Positions 35,300 to 44,151 of a stretch of 64,000 bases of DNA are shown here, piece after piece. This DNA is from Bacteroidota bacterium (GTDB lineage: Bacteria; Bacteroidota; Bacteroidia; Chitinophagales; Chitinophagaceae): contig JAFDYG010000115.1 in the NCBI GenBank assembly GCA_018267545.1, positions 1 to 64,000 on the forward strand, in the 5' to 3' direction. Both the position numbers and the translations under genes were made by a program. The number at the start of each line of letters is the position of its first letter. The first letter of the stretch is position 1. Under the pieces are notes generated by a model. The model saw only the letters and a program-made list of their open reading frames with translations, made no database searches and was not told where the DNA came from.

Positions 35300-36088
35300 T
35301 TACCGCTTATTATTCGCCGTCCTGGCGGCATAGCTGCTCGGCGTCATACCGTAATGTTTTGAGAAATTCCGGCCAAAATGTGTGGCGGAAGCAAATCCGA
35401 CCATGATCGAAATCTCATTGATGCTGTATTTTTCCAGGGCCAGGAGCTCTGCCGCTTTCTTGAGCCGGGTGAGATTGATAAGCTCATTGGGGGTGAGGTC
35501 GGAAATGGTCTTGATTTTCCTGTAGAGGGTAGGGCGGCTCATGTGCATTTCATCGGCGAGGGTGTCGACGCTCAGGTCGGGATTGTCTATAAACTGGAGG
35601 ATCAGGGAAGTTAATTTGGCCAGCAAAATTTCATCCGCCGATGAATGAGCCGTAGTTTTTATACTGGCGTAAGGATACGACGAAAAAAAATCTCTCATCC
35701 TGTTCCGGTTAGCCAGAAGATTGGAGATCTGGACTCGTACATAAGCTGGGGAGAACGGCTTCTCGATGTAGGCGTCCGCACCCTTTTCCAATCCTTCGAT
35801 CTTGGCGTGAAGGGTGTTTTTAGCCGTCAGCAATATGAAAGGAATATGGCTGTATTCTATATTCGACTTGATCATATTGCAGAAAGTATACCCATCGATA
35901 TCCGGCATGATGATATCGCTGATGATCAAGTGGACCATGTGCTTTTCCAGCAGGGAAAATGCCGTTTTTACGTTTGCTGCGCTTAACACGACGTACTTGT
36001 CCTCCAGGTCTTCTGCCAGGAATTCCAGGATTTCCTGATTGTCGTCGACAATTAGAATAACAGGCTGTTGAATTTCCTCATCATGCAT
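35300..36088 (-). CDS. response regulator with AraC DNA-binding domain
   Basis: Protein of 262 residues. The receiver domain (about 10-125) has VILIVDDNQEILEF and the phosphoacceptor region ISDIIMPDIDGYTF (Asp near 57), then LLTAKNT and EKPFSPAYV. The AraC domain (about 155-258) has LADEMHMSRPTLYRKIKTIS and INEISIMVGFASATHFGRNF. It begins 12 bp after the sensor kinase stop in the same reading frame; a single TAA and four codons separate the two. Together they have the domain order and total length (about 1313 residues) of a hybrid two-component system. It is convergent with the PUL 1 operon, 4 bp apart. Confidence 0.93.
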   Translation of the reverse strand: MHDEEIQQPVILIVDDNQEILEFLAEDLEDKYVVLSAANVKTAFSLLEKHMVHLIISDIIMPDIDGYTFCNMIKSNIEYSHIPFILLTAKNTLHAKIEGLEKGADAYIEKPFSPAYVRVQISNLLANRNRMRDFFSSYPYASIKTTAHSSADEILLAKLTSLILQFIDNPDLSVDTLADEMHMSRPTLYRKIKTISDLTPNELINLTRLKKAAELLALEKYSINEISIMVGFASATHFGRNFSKHYGMTPSSYAARTANNKR

Positions 36089-36100
36089 AGAAACGGACGT

Positions 36101-39100
36101 TTAGGCTTTGCGGGTTACGGAATCGGATACGGGTAAAGTTAGCACAAAAATGTTATAGAGGGGCGAGGATGAGTCCAGCTGCAGGGAACCATTATGCAGG
36201 ATGGCGAGTGACCTTGCAAGAGCCAGACCCAGACCGGCTCCCGGTTGTGCTTTTGCCGTCGCCAGCCGGAAGAATGGCTCGAATATCTTCTCGCGCATGT
36301 CACTGGGTATGAGCGGTCCGTCATTTTTGAACACGATAGAGACATTATCTGTGCCGTAGGATACTTCTATTATCACATGACCGTCGGCATATTTGATCGC
36401 ATTATTCAGGAGGTTGCTGATGATCTTGGTGACTGCCTCCTTGTCTATGTTTGTATGGATGGGCTGTACGGGAAACGATGTTTCGATGTTTATCTTTTTA
36501 GCAGCCGCCGCATCTTCAAAATTAGCAGCAATCTCTTTTATCAGCTTTACGAGGTCCACAGCCACAAAATTCAATTTGAATCCATTTACCTCCGCCTTTT
36601 GAAAATTGAGCAGCTCTTCGCTCAGGGTGATCATCCTTTCCGTGTTCCGCTGCATCGTCAATAGATGCTTGCGGATGTTCGGCAGGCTGTCGATCTGCTG
36701 GGTTATCTTTTCCAGCGGCGCTTTGATCAACGTCAAAGGCGTTCTTATTTCATGAGCTACGGTGGTAAGGAAATCCATTTTGACCTTATACATTTCCTTT
36801 TCCTTTTCGTGCTCGACATGTTCTACCCTTCGCCTGTTTTTCTCCGTCATCATGGTATGATAATTCCTGATCAGCGTAAAGACTACTCCGACAGCAATGA
36901 GTACATATAATGCCTTGGCAGGCATACTCTCCCAAAATACCGGCAGGATTTCGATGGCTATCTGTGCCGTGTTTCCATCCTCCTTGCCGTTGACCGCCTG
37001 GACCTTGAATGTATAGTTGCCGGGCGGCAGATTGGTGAAATACACTTTCTGGTTAGTGGGAATGGTCGACCATTTGTTGTCCAGTCCTTCCATAACATAC
37101 CTGTATCCGGTCATTTCCGGTGATACATAGCTCAATGCCGCGAATTCTATGCTGAATGAAGACTGTCGATGGTTCAGGCTTACCTTTGAAGCATAGAGCA
37201 GCGATCTGTTCTCCTGGCCCGCCGGGCTTATTTTTACGCCGTCTGCTATGATCGATGTGATATAAACCGGCGGTGAGAAACTCGATGTCGTCAGGTCTTT
37301 AGGATTAAAGCTGATCATACCTTTGACCGAACCGAAGTACATTCTGCCCGAACTATCCTTGTATCCCGAATTATAATTGAACTGATCGCTCAAAAGACCA
37401 TTGGCCGTAGTGTAAATATTGACAATGCTTTTCGTCGCGGGACTGAAGTTCACCAACCCCTTTGGCGTGGAGATCCATAAGGTACGCTTATCATCCTCCA
37501 GTATTTTATAGATCGTGTTACCCGGAAAGCCATATTTTATGGAATAGTTGGAAAAAATGTTTTTTTCCGGGTCGAAACGAAAGAGGCCATTCCCTTCCGT
37601 GCCTACCCAGATATTGGCTTCCGTATCCTGGAAAATGGTGGTAATCCACAGAGTACCGGCATCTTGCCGTGAATCGAACCCACTACCCACGGCTTCCAGT
37701 TTCTTTTTCTGCTGATCATACTTATATAGTCCATTGCCGGTCGTACCTATCCATAAGGTGCCGGAGGCATCCTCCAGCATGCAGTGGATATAGCAGTTGG
37801 CCAGCAAGGGGCTTGCGAGGTGAAACGTGCGGGTGTCGAGATCGAAAATGTACAATCCCAGCCGGGTGCCGGCATAAATGGTCCCGTTTTTGGTGCGGTA
37901 AAGCACAACGAAAAAGTCACTGCGAAGCGAGTCGGTTCTGTTGCCGGAGGGATAATGTGCAATGATCTTATTGCTTTTTAGATCCATTACATCGAGGCCG
38001 TGCTCGAAAGTGCCGATCAGCAGTTTGTTCCCTACCGTCAGCAGACCATGGATATTCGGATAGGCGATGTCCTTATTGGAATAAAACGAGATGGTGTTGC
38101 TTTTTACGTCCAGCTTGTTCAATCCTGCATCTTCCGTACCTATCCATAGATTACCCTGATTGTCGGGGCATATTTCCCTGACTACGTTTCCGGATAGGGA
38201 TGCTTTGCCGTGATTGGGGAAGAATTTTTCGAACGTCGCATACTGCGGATGAAAATAATTGACGCCTCCCGAATAGGTTCCGGCCCAGATGCCTCCTTCC
38301 TTGTCCAGGCAGAGCGTATAGACGGCATTGTCGCTCAGCGAATAGGGATCGCTGTATTGCTGCAGCAGGTTGATCGTTAGGCCTGTGATATTGTTGTAGA
38401 TGTATATGCCGGACTCTGTTGCGATCCAGGTCTCGCCATCGGATTTTTGGATAAAGTCGCGGACATATATGCCGTTATTCTCCTTATTTTTCGTAATGAT
38501 GTTTTTGTAATTGCCGCTTTCGGGGTCGAACAGCTTTACGCCTGAATTGGCAGTCCCGACCAGTATCTTTCCATCCTTTGCAGCAAACGCCTTTTCGATC
38601 CATTTGAACGGTCCCGGGGCGTCGTTTTTGAAAAGATCATACGCTATGAACGAATGAGAACCCTCCTGCCATTTTGCAATATAGCCGTCGGTTGTGGCGA
38701 CCCATATGGACCGCCCCGGTCCGATGCAGATGGATGTCGAGGTAGGGTGACCCACTATCTCATAATTCCGGAGCGTTTTTAATCGTTCCTCGTAGAGGAG
38801 CAGTCTTTTATTCGATATGGCCCAAAGCCTGCCCTCCGCATCTTTTTTAATGTCCGTTACCTCGCTGTTCGTCTTTACTATCCGGACGAAGGTCTCGGTC
38901 ACCGGCTGGTATTTATAGATGCCTATCCTCGTACCGACATACAAGGAATCGTTCTCGTCGATATATAAGCTGCGGATATAGCTGTCGCCAAGACCCAGGC
39001 TGTCCTGCGTGCTCCTGAATACATCGAAGCTGTAGCCATTGAACCGGCTGAGGCCGTCTTTGGTACCCAGCCATATAAAACCCTTTTTGTCCTGGACGCA

Positions 39101-39256
39101 GCAAAAAACGGTGTTGTTGGAAAGCCCGCTTTCCACCTGGTAATGACGGAAATAATACGACTGGCTTTTAGCAGGAACAGCCGACGCCATCGATAGAAGG
39201 ACGGCGATAATAAGGAAAATGCCTTTGGTTTTCAACACTCTTTGCCGATTTTCCAT
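36101..39256 (-). CDS. HTCS-type sensor histidine kinase with periplasmic propeller
   Basis: Inner-membrane sensor of 1051 residues. After a signal or anchor (about 1-31) come two seven-bladed Reg_prop beta-propellers (about 40-690; blades such as KKGFIWLGTKDGLSRFNGYS), a Y_Y_Y domain (about 700-790, ending NYTFKVQAVNGKED) and one membrane segment near 800. The kinase core has HisKA with TVAHEIRTPLTLIKAPLEKI (His near 835) and HATPase with ISNLLNNAIKYADGHV and GAGLGLALARSLAILHNGSL. It stops at TAA before any receiver, unlike usual HTCS proteins. It is divergent from PUL 2 susC and should sense an arabinan- or xylan-derived oligosaccharide. Confidence 0.93.
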   Translation of the reverse strand: MENRQRVLKTKGIFLIIAVLLSMASAVPAKSQSYYFRHYQVESGLSNNTVFCCVQDKKGFIWLGTKDGLSRFNGYSFDVFRSTQDSLGLGDSYIRSLYIDENDSLYVGTRIGIYKYQPVTETFVRIVKTNSEVTDIKKDAEGRLWAISNKRLLLYEERLKTLRNYEIVGHPTSTSICIGPGRSIWVATTDGYIAKWQEGSHSFIAYDLFKNDAPGPFKWIEKAFAAKDGKILVGTANSGVKLFDPESGNYKNIITKNKENNGIYVRDFIQKSDGETWIATESGIYIYNNITGLTINLLQQYSDPYSLSDNAVYTLCLDKEGGIWAGTYSGGVNYFHPQYATFEKFFPNHGKASLSGNVVREICPDNQGNLWIGTEDAGLNKLDVKSNTISFYSNKDIAYPNIHGLLTVGNKLLIGTFEHGLDVMDLKSNKIIAHYPSGNRTDSLRSDFFVVLYRTKNGTIYAGTRLGLYIFDLDTRTFHLASPLLANCYIHCMLEDASGTLWIGTTGNGLYKYDQQKKKLEAVGSGFDSRQDAGTLWITTIFQDTEANIWVGTEGNGLFRFDPEKNIFSNYSIKYGFPGNTIYKILEDDKRTLWISTPKGLVNFSPATKSIVNIYTTANGLLSDQFNYNSGYKDSSGRMYFGSVKGMISFNPKDLTTSSFSPPVYITSIIADGVKISPAGQENRSLLYASKVSLNHRQSSFSIEFAALSYVSPEMTGYRYVMEGLDNKWSTIPTNQKVYFTNLPPGNYTFKVQAVNGKEDGNTAQIAIEILPVFWESMPAKALYVLIAVGVVFTLIRNYHTMMTEKNRRRVEHVEHEKEKEMYKVKMDFLTTVAHEIRTPLTLIKAPLEKITQQIDSLPNIRKHLLTMQRNTERMITLSEELLNFQKAEVNGFKLNFVAVDLVKLIKEIAANFEDAAAAKKINIETSFPVQPIHTNIDKEAVTKIISNLLNNAIKYADGHVIIEVSYGTDNVSIVFKNDGPLIPSDMREKIFEPFFRLATAKAQPGAGLGLALARSLAILHNGSLQLDSSSPLYNIFVLTLPVSDSVTRKA

Positions 39257-39286
39257 CGCACAAATTAATGCATTTGTCTGCTAAAA

Positions 39287-39463
39287 TGTGGCGATAAAAA
39301 ATTTTAATAAAATTAATTTTTTATCGCCAAACCACAATGTCGGTACTTTCGGCCTTAGGCCTCAGTACAATCGGGCTCCGCCCGATAAATGAGAAAATAT
39401 GTAGAATAATTGAGCGGATTTAGAGATCGGATGTTGAGTTTAAAATAGAATTTTATCGCCAAA
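39287..39463. promoter_or_regulatory. Three TTTTATCGCCA elements, likely regulator sites
   Basis: Two copies form a perfect 14-bp inverted repeat, GGCGATAAAAAATT (39290-39303) and AATTTTTTATCGCC (39315-39328), with an 11-nt spacer. A third copy, TTTTATCGCCAAA, lies at 39451-39463, only 19 bp before the susC ATG. The region separates the divergent sensor kinase and susC genes. These are candidate binding sites for the neighbouring AraC-type response regulator. Confidence 0.6.
39343..39386. repeat. Two adjacent hairpins between regulator sites
   Basis: The first hairpin pairs GTACT (39343-39347) with AGTAC (39364-39368) around an inner GGCC/GGCC stem. The second is ATCGGGC-TCC-GCCCGAT (39370-39386), a perfect 7-bp stem. 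No T-run follows on either strand, so they are not ordinary terminators. They could be an intergenic repeat or a leader structure of the susC mRNA. Confidence 0.5.
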
Positions 39464-39481
39464 TAAAACGATCACTGCCAA

Positions 39482-42400
39482 ATGAGAAAATCCCATCTAA
39501 TCATCGCCTTCTTTCTTTTTTTCATTGGTTTTTCATCGAATGTTCTACGCGCTCAGTCTTCCGGGCACACCGTTACGGGTAAAATAACGGATGAAACAGG
39601 AAGCCCGTTAGGCGGGGTAGACGTTTCTTTGAAAACAGGTACAGCCCACGTTCTTACGAACAATGCCGGTGTTTATACCATCACTGCGGGAGAGAGCGAC
39701 TCTCTCGTGTTTGAAAATGTAGGTTATATAAAAGAGGTCGTAGCGGTAAGCGGCCGGTCAGCCGTCGATCTGTCGCTCCGTCCGGACAAGACCCAGCTGA
39801 ATGAAGCCGTCGTTATCGGTTATCAGACGGTAAAACGCAAGGACCTCACCGGGGCTACGGGTATTGTCAATGTAGGCAATTCCTCGAAGCTGTCTGCTGG
39901 AACAGCGGCCGAATCCATGCAAGGCCTGGTGCCTGGCGTAACGGTACGGAACGGCGGGGCTCCCGGACAAAACTCCGTCATCGAGATCAGAGGCGTCGGT
40001 AGCTTCGGAAATGCCAATCCTCTCTATGTGATCGACGGAATGATCTCCGACGCGAATGTCACGATCAATCCCGATGATATCGCTTCCATCCAGGTGCTCA
40101 AAGATGCCTCCGCTTCCGCCATCTATGGTTCGCGCGCGGGTAATGGCGTAGTAATCATCACCACAAAAAAAGGCCGTAACGGCGAACCCATCATATCCGC
40201 AAACGGAAAGTACGGCGTACAGCAGATGCCAAAAAAATGGGACGTAATGGACGCCTCCCAGTTCCTGAAGACGGTACAGCAGGAATACACCAATTCCGGG
40301 GTAGCGTTACCGACCGGGGTTGCAGCCCAGCTTGCCAACAATACCATCAATACCGACTGGCAAAAAGCATCCTATCGTTCGGGCGCTTACCAGGATTACA
40401 ATATCGGGGTTTCCGGCGGCTCCAATACCGCTTCTTATTATATCGCAGGTGGATATAACAGCAACGACGGGTCTGTAATAGCCAATACCTTCAACCGCGC
40501 CAGTCTTCGGATCAATACGGAGATAAAAAAAGGCATTCTGACGTTCGGAGAGAATATGATGCTCAGCTCCACCAACGTCAATAACCCCGGCGGCGGCGTA
40601 AATGTATTCTATAATTCGGCCCAGTTCTCGCCGATCATCAAGGTGCAGGGCGATGAGTATAAAAATCCCATCAACTATCCTTCCAACCCGCAAGGCTGGG
40701 GGCTCGGGTCTTCCGACAATCCGACCTATGCCAACAACTATATGGCCAATGCGGCATTGGATAAAATTCACAACGCTTACGGGAAAATGGTCGGAAACGC
40801 ATATGCCCAGGTTAAATTTACCAACTGGCTTTCCTACCGCTTCAACGCCGGTCTGGAAGTGAGCTACGACTATGTGAAAGAGACGCGTGACACGGGGGTA
40901 TGGCGCTATACCAACCAGCCTTCTCCGACTTTCGTGGCCGAGACCCGCAGACGATTTACCAATCTGCTGCTGGAACATACCTTGAACTTTTCAAAATCCT
41001 TTGGTCTGCATAGTATCAATGGTGTTGTCGGCTTCTCCCGCACGCAGCAGCAAACCGAAAACACGATCGCTTCCAAGACCAACCTGCAACAGCTGAATGG
41101 AACGATCTACACGACTATCGGCTCCGCGCTGGGTACTTCGTCCGCAGACGGTAACCTCAGCCTATGGCGAAACCATGGATGGCTGGGACGGGTCAACTAC
41201 GGATACGATGACAGGTACCTGCTTACGCTGACAGGACGGATAGACCAGGATTCCCGTTTCGGCTCCAATTACAGGACGGGTTATTTCCCATCCGCGGCAG
41301 TCGGGTGGAGGCTAAGCCGGGAAAAATTCTTCAAGGTCGATTGGGTGAACGAGCTCAAGCTCAGGGCATCTTATGGACAACTGGGTTTCAGCGACGTGCT
41401 TTCACCCTGGGGATACATCGGAAATCTGAACAGCTCGTCAAGGGGTGTTTATGGCGACCCGTCGACTACCCATATCGGCCAGTACTCGTCTACCGTCAGC
41501 AATCCCGATCTTCACTGGGAGAAGAGAGAGCAAAAGAACATCGGATTCGACGCCAACATCCTGAACAATGCAGTGACCATAGGTTTCGACGTATATAATT
41601 CTACCTCGAAAGATGCGCTGCTGGTCGTCAATCTTCCCGCTTACTCCGGCGCTTCGAGCAGTCCTTACGTAAACTCCGGCTCTATCCGGAACACGGGGGT
41701 CGAATTGAGCCTGGGGTACAAAAACAATTCCCACCCATTCAAGTGGGAGATCGCAGGCAACCTGACAACGATCAAGAACAAGGTATTGTCTGTCGGCAAC
41801 CAGGGGTCTACGGCTGGCATTCCCATCAATTATCTGCAGCCGGCAAACTATACCCGGACCCAGGTCGGACATGCCATGGGAGAATGGTTCGTGATACAAT
41901 CGAACGGCCTGTTCCATACCCAGGATGAGGTGAATAATTATAAGAACAAGGACGGAAAGATCATCCAGCCGAATGCAAAACCCGGTGACGTAAAATATGT
42001 AGACGCAAATGGCGATGGCAGCATCACCGACGATGACAGAAGGTTCCGTGGCTCTCCCTGGCCGACCCTTCAGACCGGTCTGCAGTTCAACGGCTATTAC
42101 AAAGGTTTTAATATCAATGTACAGTTGATAGGTGTTTTTGGCAACAAGATTTATGACGACGTTCGCCGGGCGCTGGACAGCTACCAGCTGACAAATTTCC
42201 GGAAGGCGATCAATCCCTGGAGCGCTTCCAATCCGGGTGGCACCGACCCCCGCCTCGCCGTGGACAATGGCTCCGACCCTTCGGTCTCGCAGAACAATAT
42301 CGGACAGAGCGATCGCTGGCTGGAGAATGGCTCCTATGTGCGGCTGCGTAACCTGGAAATCGGGTACAGCTTCTCACCCAGCCTGTTGAAACAAGCCGGC

Positions 42401-42568
42401 ATCAAAACAATGAGGGCTTATGTCAGCGGACAAAATCTCCTGACGATCACAAAATACAAAGGATTGGATCCGGATGTAGCGAACGGGAATTTGATCATGC
42501 GTGGTATGGACTCAGGTTTCTGGCCTGCCAGCAGGATTTTCTCCGGAGGTATCAGCCTGGAATTTTAG
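39482..42568 (+). CDS. SusC/RagA TonB-dependent receptor, PUL 2
   Basis: Outer-membrane importer of 1028 residues. A signal peptide (about 1-24, ending LRAQ) is followed by the CarboxypepD_reg-like domain (about 30-105). The plug carries LNEAVVIGYQTVKRKDLTGA, RNGGAPGQNSVIEIRGVGSF and NPLYVIDGMISDA. The barrel continues to the terminal GGISLEF. No STN domain is present. Transcription is probably driven by the divergent sensor/regulator through the TTTTATCGCCA sites just upstream. SusD follows after 23 bp. Confidence 0.97.
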   Translation: MRKSHLIIAFFLFFIGFSSNVLRAQSSGHTVTGKITDETGSPLGGVDVSLKTGTAHVLTNNAGVYTITAGESDSLVFENVGYIKEVVAVSGRSAVDLSLRPDKTQLNEAVVIGYQTVKRKDLTGATGIVNVGNSSKLSAGTAAESMQGLVPGVTVRNGGAPGQNSVIEIRGVGSFGNANPLYVIDGMISDANVTINPDDIASIQVLKDASASAIYGSRAGNGVVIITTKKGRNGEPIISANGKYGVQQMPKKWDVMDASQFLKTVQQEYTNSGVALPTGVAAQLANNTINTDWQKASYRSGAYQDYNIGVSGGSNTASYYIAGGYNSNDGSVIANTFNRASLRINTEIKKGILTFGENMMLSSTNVNNPGGGVNVFYNSAQFSPIIKVQGDEYKNPINYPSNPQGWGLGSSDNPTYANNYMANAALDKIHNAYGKMVGNAYAQVKFTNWLSYRFNAGLEVSYDYVKETRDTGVWRYTNQPSPTFVAETRRRFTNLLLEHTLNFSKSFGLHSINGVVGFSRTQQQTENTIASKTNLQQLNGTIYTTIGSALGTSSADGNLSLWRNHGWLGRVNYGYDDRYLLTLTGRIDQDSRFGSNYRTGYFPSAAVGWRLSREKFFKVDWVNELKLRASYGQLGFSDVLSPWGYIGNLNSSSRGVYGDPSTTHIGQYSSTVSNPDLHWEKREQKNIGFDANILNNAVTIGFDVYNSTSKDALLVVNLPAYSGASSSPYVNSGSIRNTGVELSLGYKNNSHPFKWEIAGNLTTIKNKVLSVGNQGSTAGIPINYLQPANYTRTQVGHAMGEWFVIQSNGLFHTQDEVNNYKNKDGKIIQPNAKPGDVKYVDANGDGSITDDDRRFRGSPWPTLQTGLQFNGYYKGFNINVQLIGVFGNKIYDDVRRALDSYQLTNFRKAINPWSASNPGGTDPRLAVDNGSDPSVSQNNIGQSDRWLENGSYVRLRNLEIGYSFSPSLLKQAGIKTMRAYVSGQNLLTITKYKGLDPDVANGNLIMRGMDSGFWPASRIFSGGISLEF

Positions 42569-42591
42569 TCTATATCCCAAAACTCATTACA

Positions 42592-44133
42592 ATGAAAAAT
42601 GCACTTATCATAGTTTCTATATTGTTTCTTTGCTCTTGTAAAAAGGACCTCGAGATCAAGAACCCGAATACGCCCTCGATCGATAATTTTTGGAAATCCG
42701 GCACGGATGCGCAGAATGGCGTCAATGCCATCTATAGCACCTTCCATCGGGTAGGACTTGCCCGGAATCAATTCTTTATCACGATCGTCCGTTCCGACGA
42801 GGCATTCAGCACCAGCCCGAATGCGGTGCTCATCAATAACTTCGACGTATTCAATGTCACGGATTATAATCTTTGGGAAACCACGACCGTCTGGCAGGAC
42901 TGCTATATCGGGATAAATCGTTGTAACCAGGTGCTGGACAACGTCCCGGGCATCGATATGGATGCTGCGGCAAAAGCTAAGCTGATAGCAGAAGCAAAAT
43001 TCTTTCGCGGGTATTTTTACTATTACCTGGCTACGTATTGGGGCAATGTTCCGGTGATGCTCAAAACATACCTGGCGACCGACAAACCTTCAACCGTACA
43101 GCAGCCCGATGTATATGCACAATGTATAAAGGATTTTACGGAGGCCTCGCAGGGACTTCCTGCAAGCTACACAGCAGCCGACAAAGGCCGTGCTACTCAG
43201 GGCGCTGCTTACGGCATGCTGGGTAAAACCTATATGCAGCTGCGAAAATACGATCTTGCCGCCACGGCTTTCGCATGGCTGACAACAGGGCCCGGCGCGT
43301 CGAACTATAGCCTTGTCTCAAATTACAGGGATAACTTCACAAAGGCTGCCGAGAACAATTCCGAGTCCGTCTTCGAAATCCAGAATTTGACAAACCTGTC
43401 CGATAACCATGACGACGACGCCAGCGGCAATCCGGATAACCTGAATGTCGGAAGCTCTATCCCCCCGTTCTTTGCTCCGCGGCCTATCGGCTTTACCGAC
43501 GGACAGGCGAGAAGGTGGTGCGTTTGGGAATTTCTGAAGGAAAAGACTACTTCCGGAGGCCGCGACCCCCGGCTGGCGGCAAGCTTCCTGTACGATTCGA
43601 CGGACGAAAGAGGGCCGAACTTCACCCTGGTCTATGGACAGACATTCGCTTCCCGCAACTATACTGTAACGTCTGACGATCCTATCGGAGTCGCTACGAC
43701 ACATACCGTTTACCTGAGGAAGTTCCTTAACGATGCATCTCAGAATGCGGAAGATTTCCATTCCGGGAATAACTACCGTTACCTGCGTTATGCCGATGTG
43801 CTGCTGTTATATGCAGAGGCGTTGAATGCGCAAGGTAAGACCACGGATGCCTATGCTTTTGTCAACCAGGTAAGACACAGAGCAGGTCTGGCCGACCTTC
43901 CTTCCGGCCTGTCGCAATCGCAATTCCTGGATCAGCTGAAACACGAACGCGTGACGGAGCTGTCCGGAGAAGGACACCGCTGGGAAGACCTGGCAAGATG
44001 GAATGACCTGGGCACAGGATTAGCTTCCCGTGATGCAGGCTTTGCTCATTATACCAGCAGATATTTGTTCCTTAATATCCCGCAGTATGACCTGGATGTG
44101 AATCCCAATTTGAAGCAGAATCCGGGTTGGTAG
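42592..44133 (+). CDS. SusD/RagB lipoprotein, PUL 2
   Basis: Glycan-binding outer-membrane lipoprotein of 513 residues, partner of the preceding SusC. The lipobox is LCSC (about 13-16), followed by KKDLEIKNPNTPSIDNFWKS. Helices include AEAKFFRGYFYYYLATYWGN, and the C-terminal part has VTELSGEGHRWEDLARWND and LNPNLKQNPGW-like residues, the usual SusD ending. It is followed at 9-18 bp by the first GH43 gene. Confidence 0.96.
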   Translation: MKNALIIVSILFLCSCKKDLEIKNPNTPSIDNFWKSGTDAQNGVNAIYSTFHRVGLARNQFFITIVRSDEAFSTSPNAVLINNFDVFNVTDYNLWETTTVWQDCYIGINRCNQVLDNVPGIDMDAAAKAKLIAEAKFFRGYFYYYLATYWGNVPVMLKTYLATDKPSTVQQPDVYAQCIKDFTEASQGLPASYTAADKGRATQGAAYGMLGKTYMQLRKYDLAATAFAWLTTGPGASNYSLVSNYRDNFTKAAENNSESVFEIQNLTNLSDNHDDDASGNPDNLNVGSSIPPFFAPRPIGFTDGQARRWCVWEFLKEKTTSGGRDPRLAASFLYDSTDERGPNFTLVYGQTFASRNYTVTSDDPIGVATTHTVYLRKFLNDASQNAEDFHSGNNYRYLRYADVLLLYAEALNAQGKTTDAYAFVNQVRHRAGLADLPSGLSQSQFLDQLKHERVTELSGEGHRWEDLARWNDLGTGLASRDAGFAHYTSRYLFLNIPQYDLDVNPNLKQNPGW

Positions 44134-44151
44134 TAGCATTAAATGTCGAAT

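Noticed and set aside
39370-39386. Hairpin ATCGGGC-TCC-GCCCGAT as an intrinsic terminator
   Set aside because: No T-run follows on either strand, and both flanking genes point away from it, so there is no transcript to end here.
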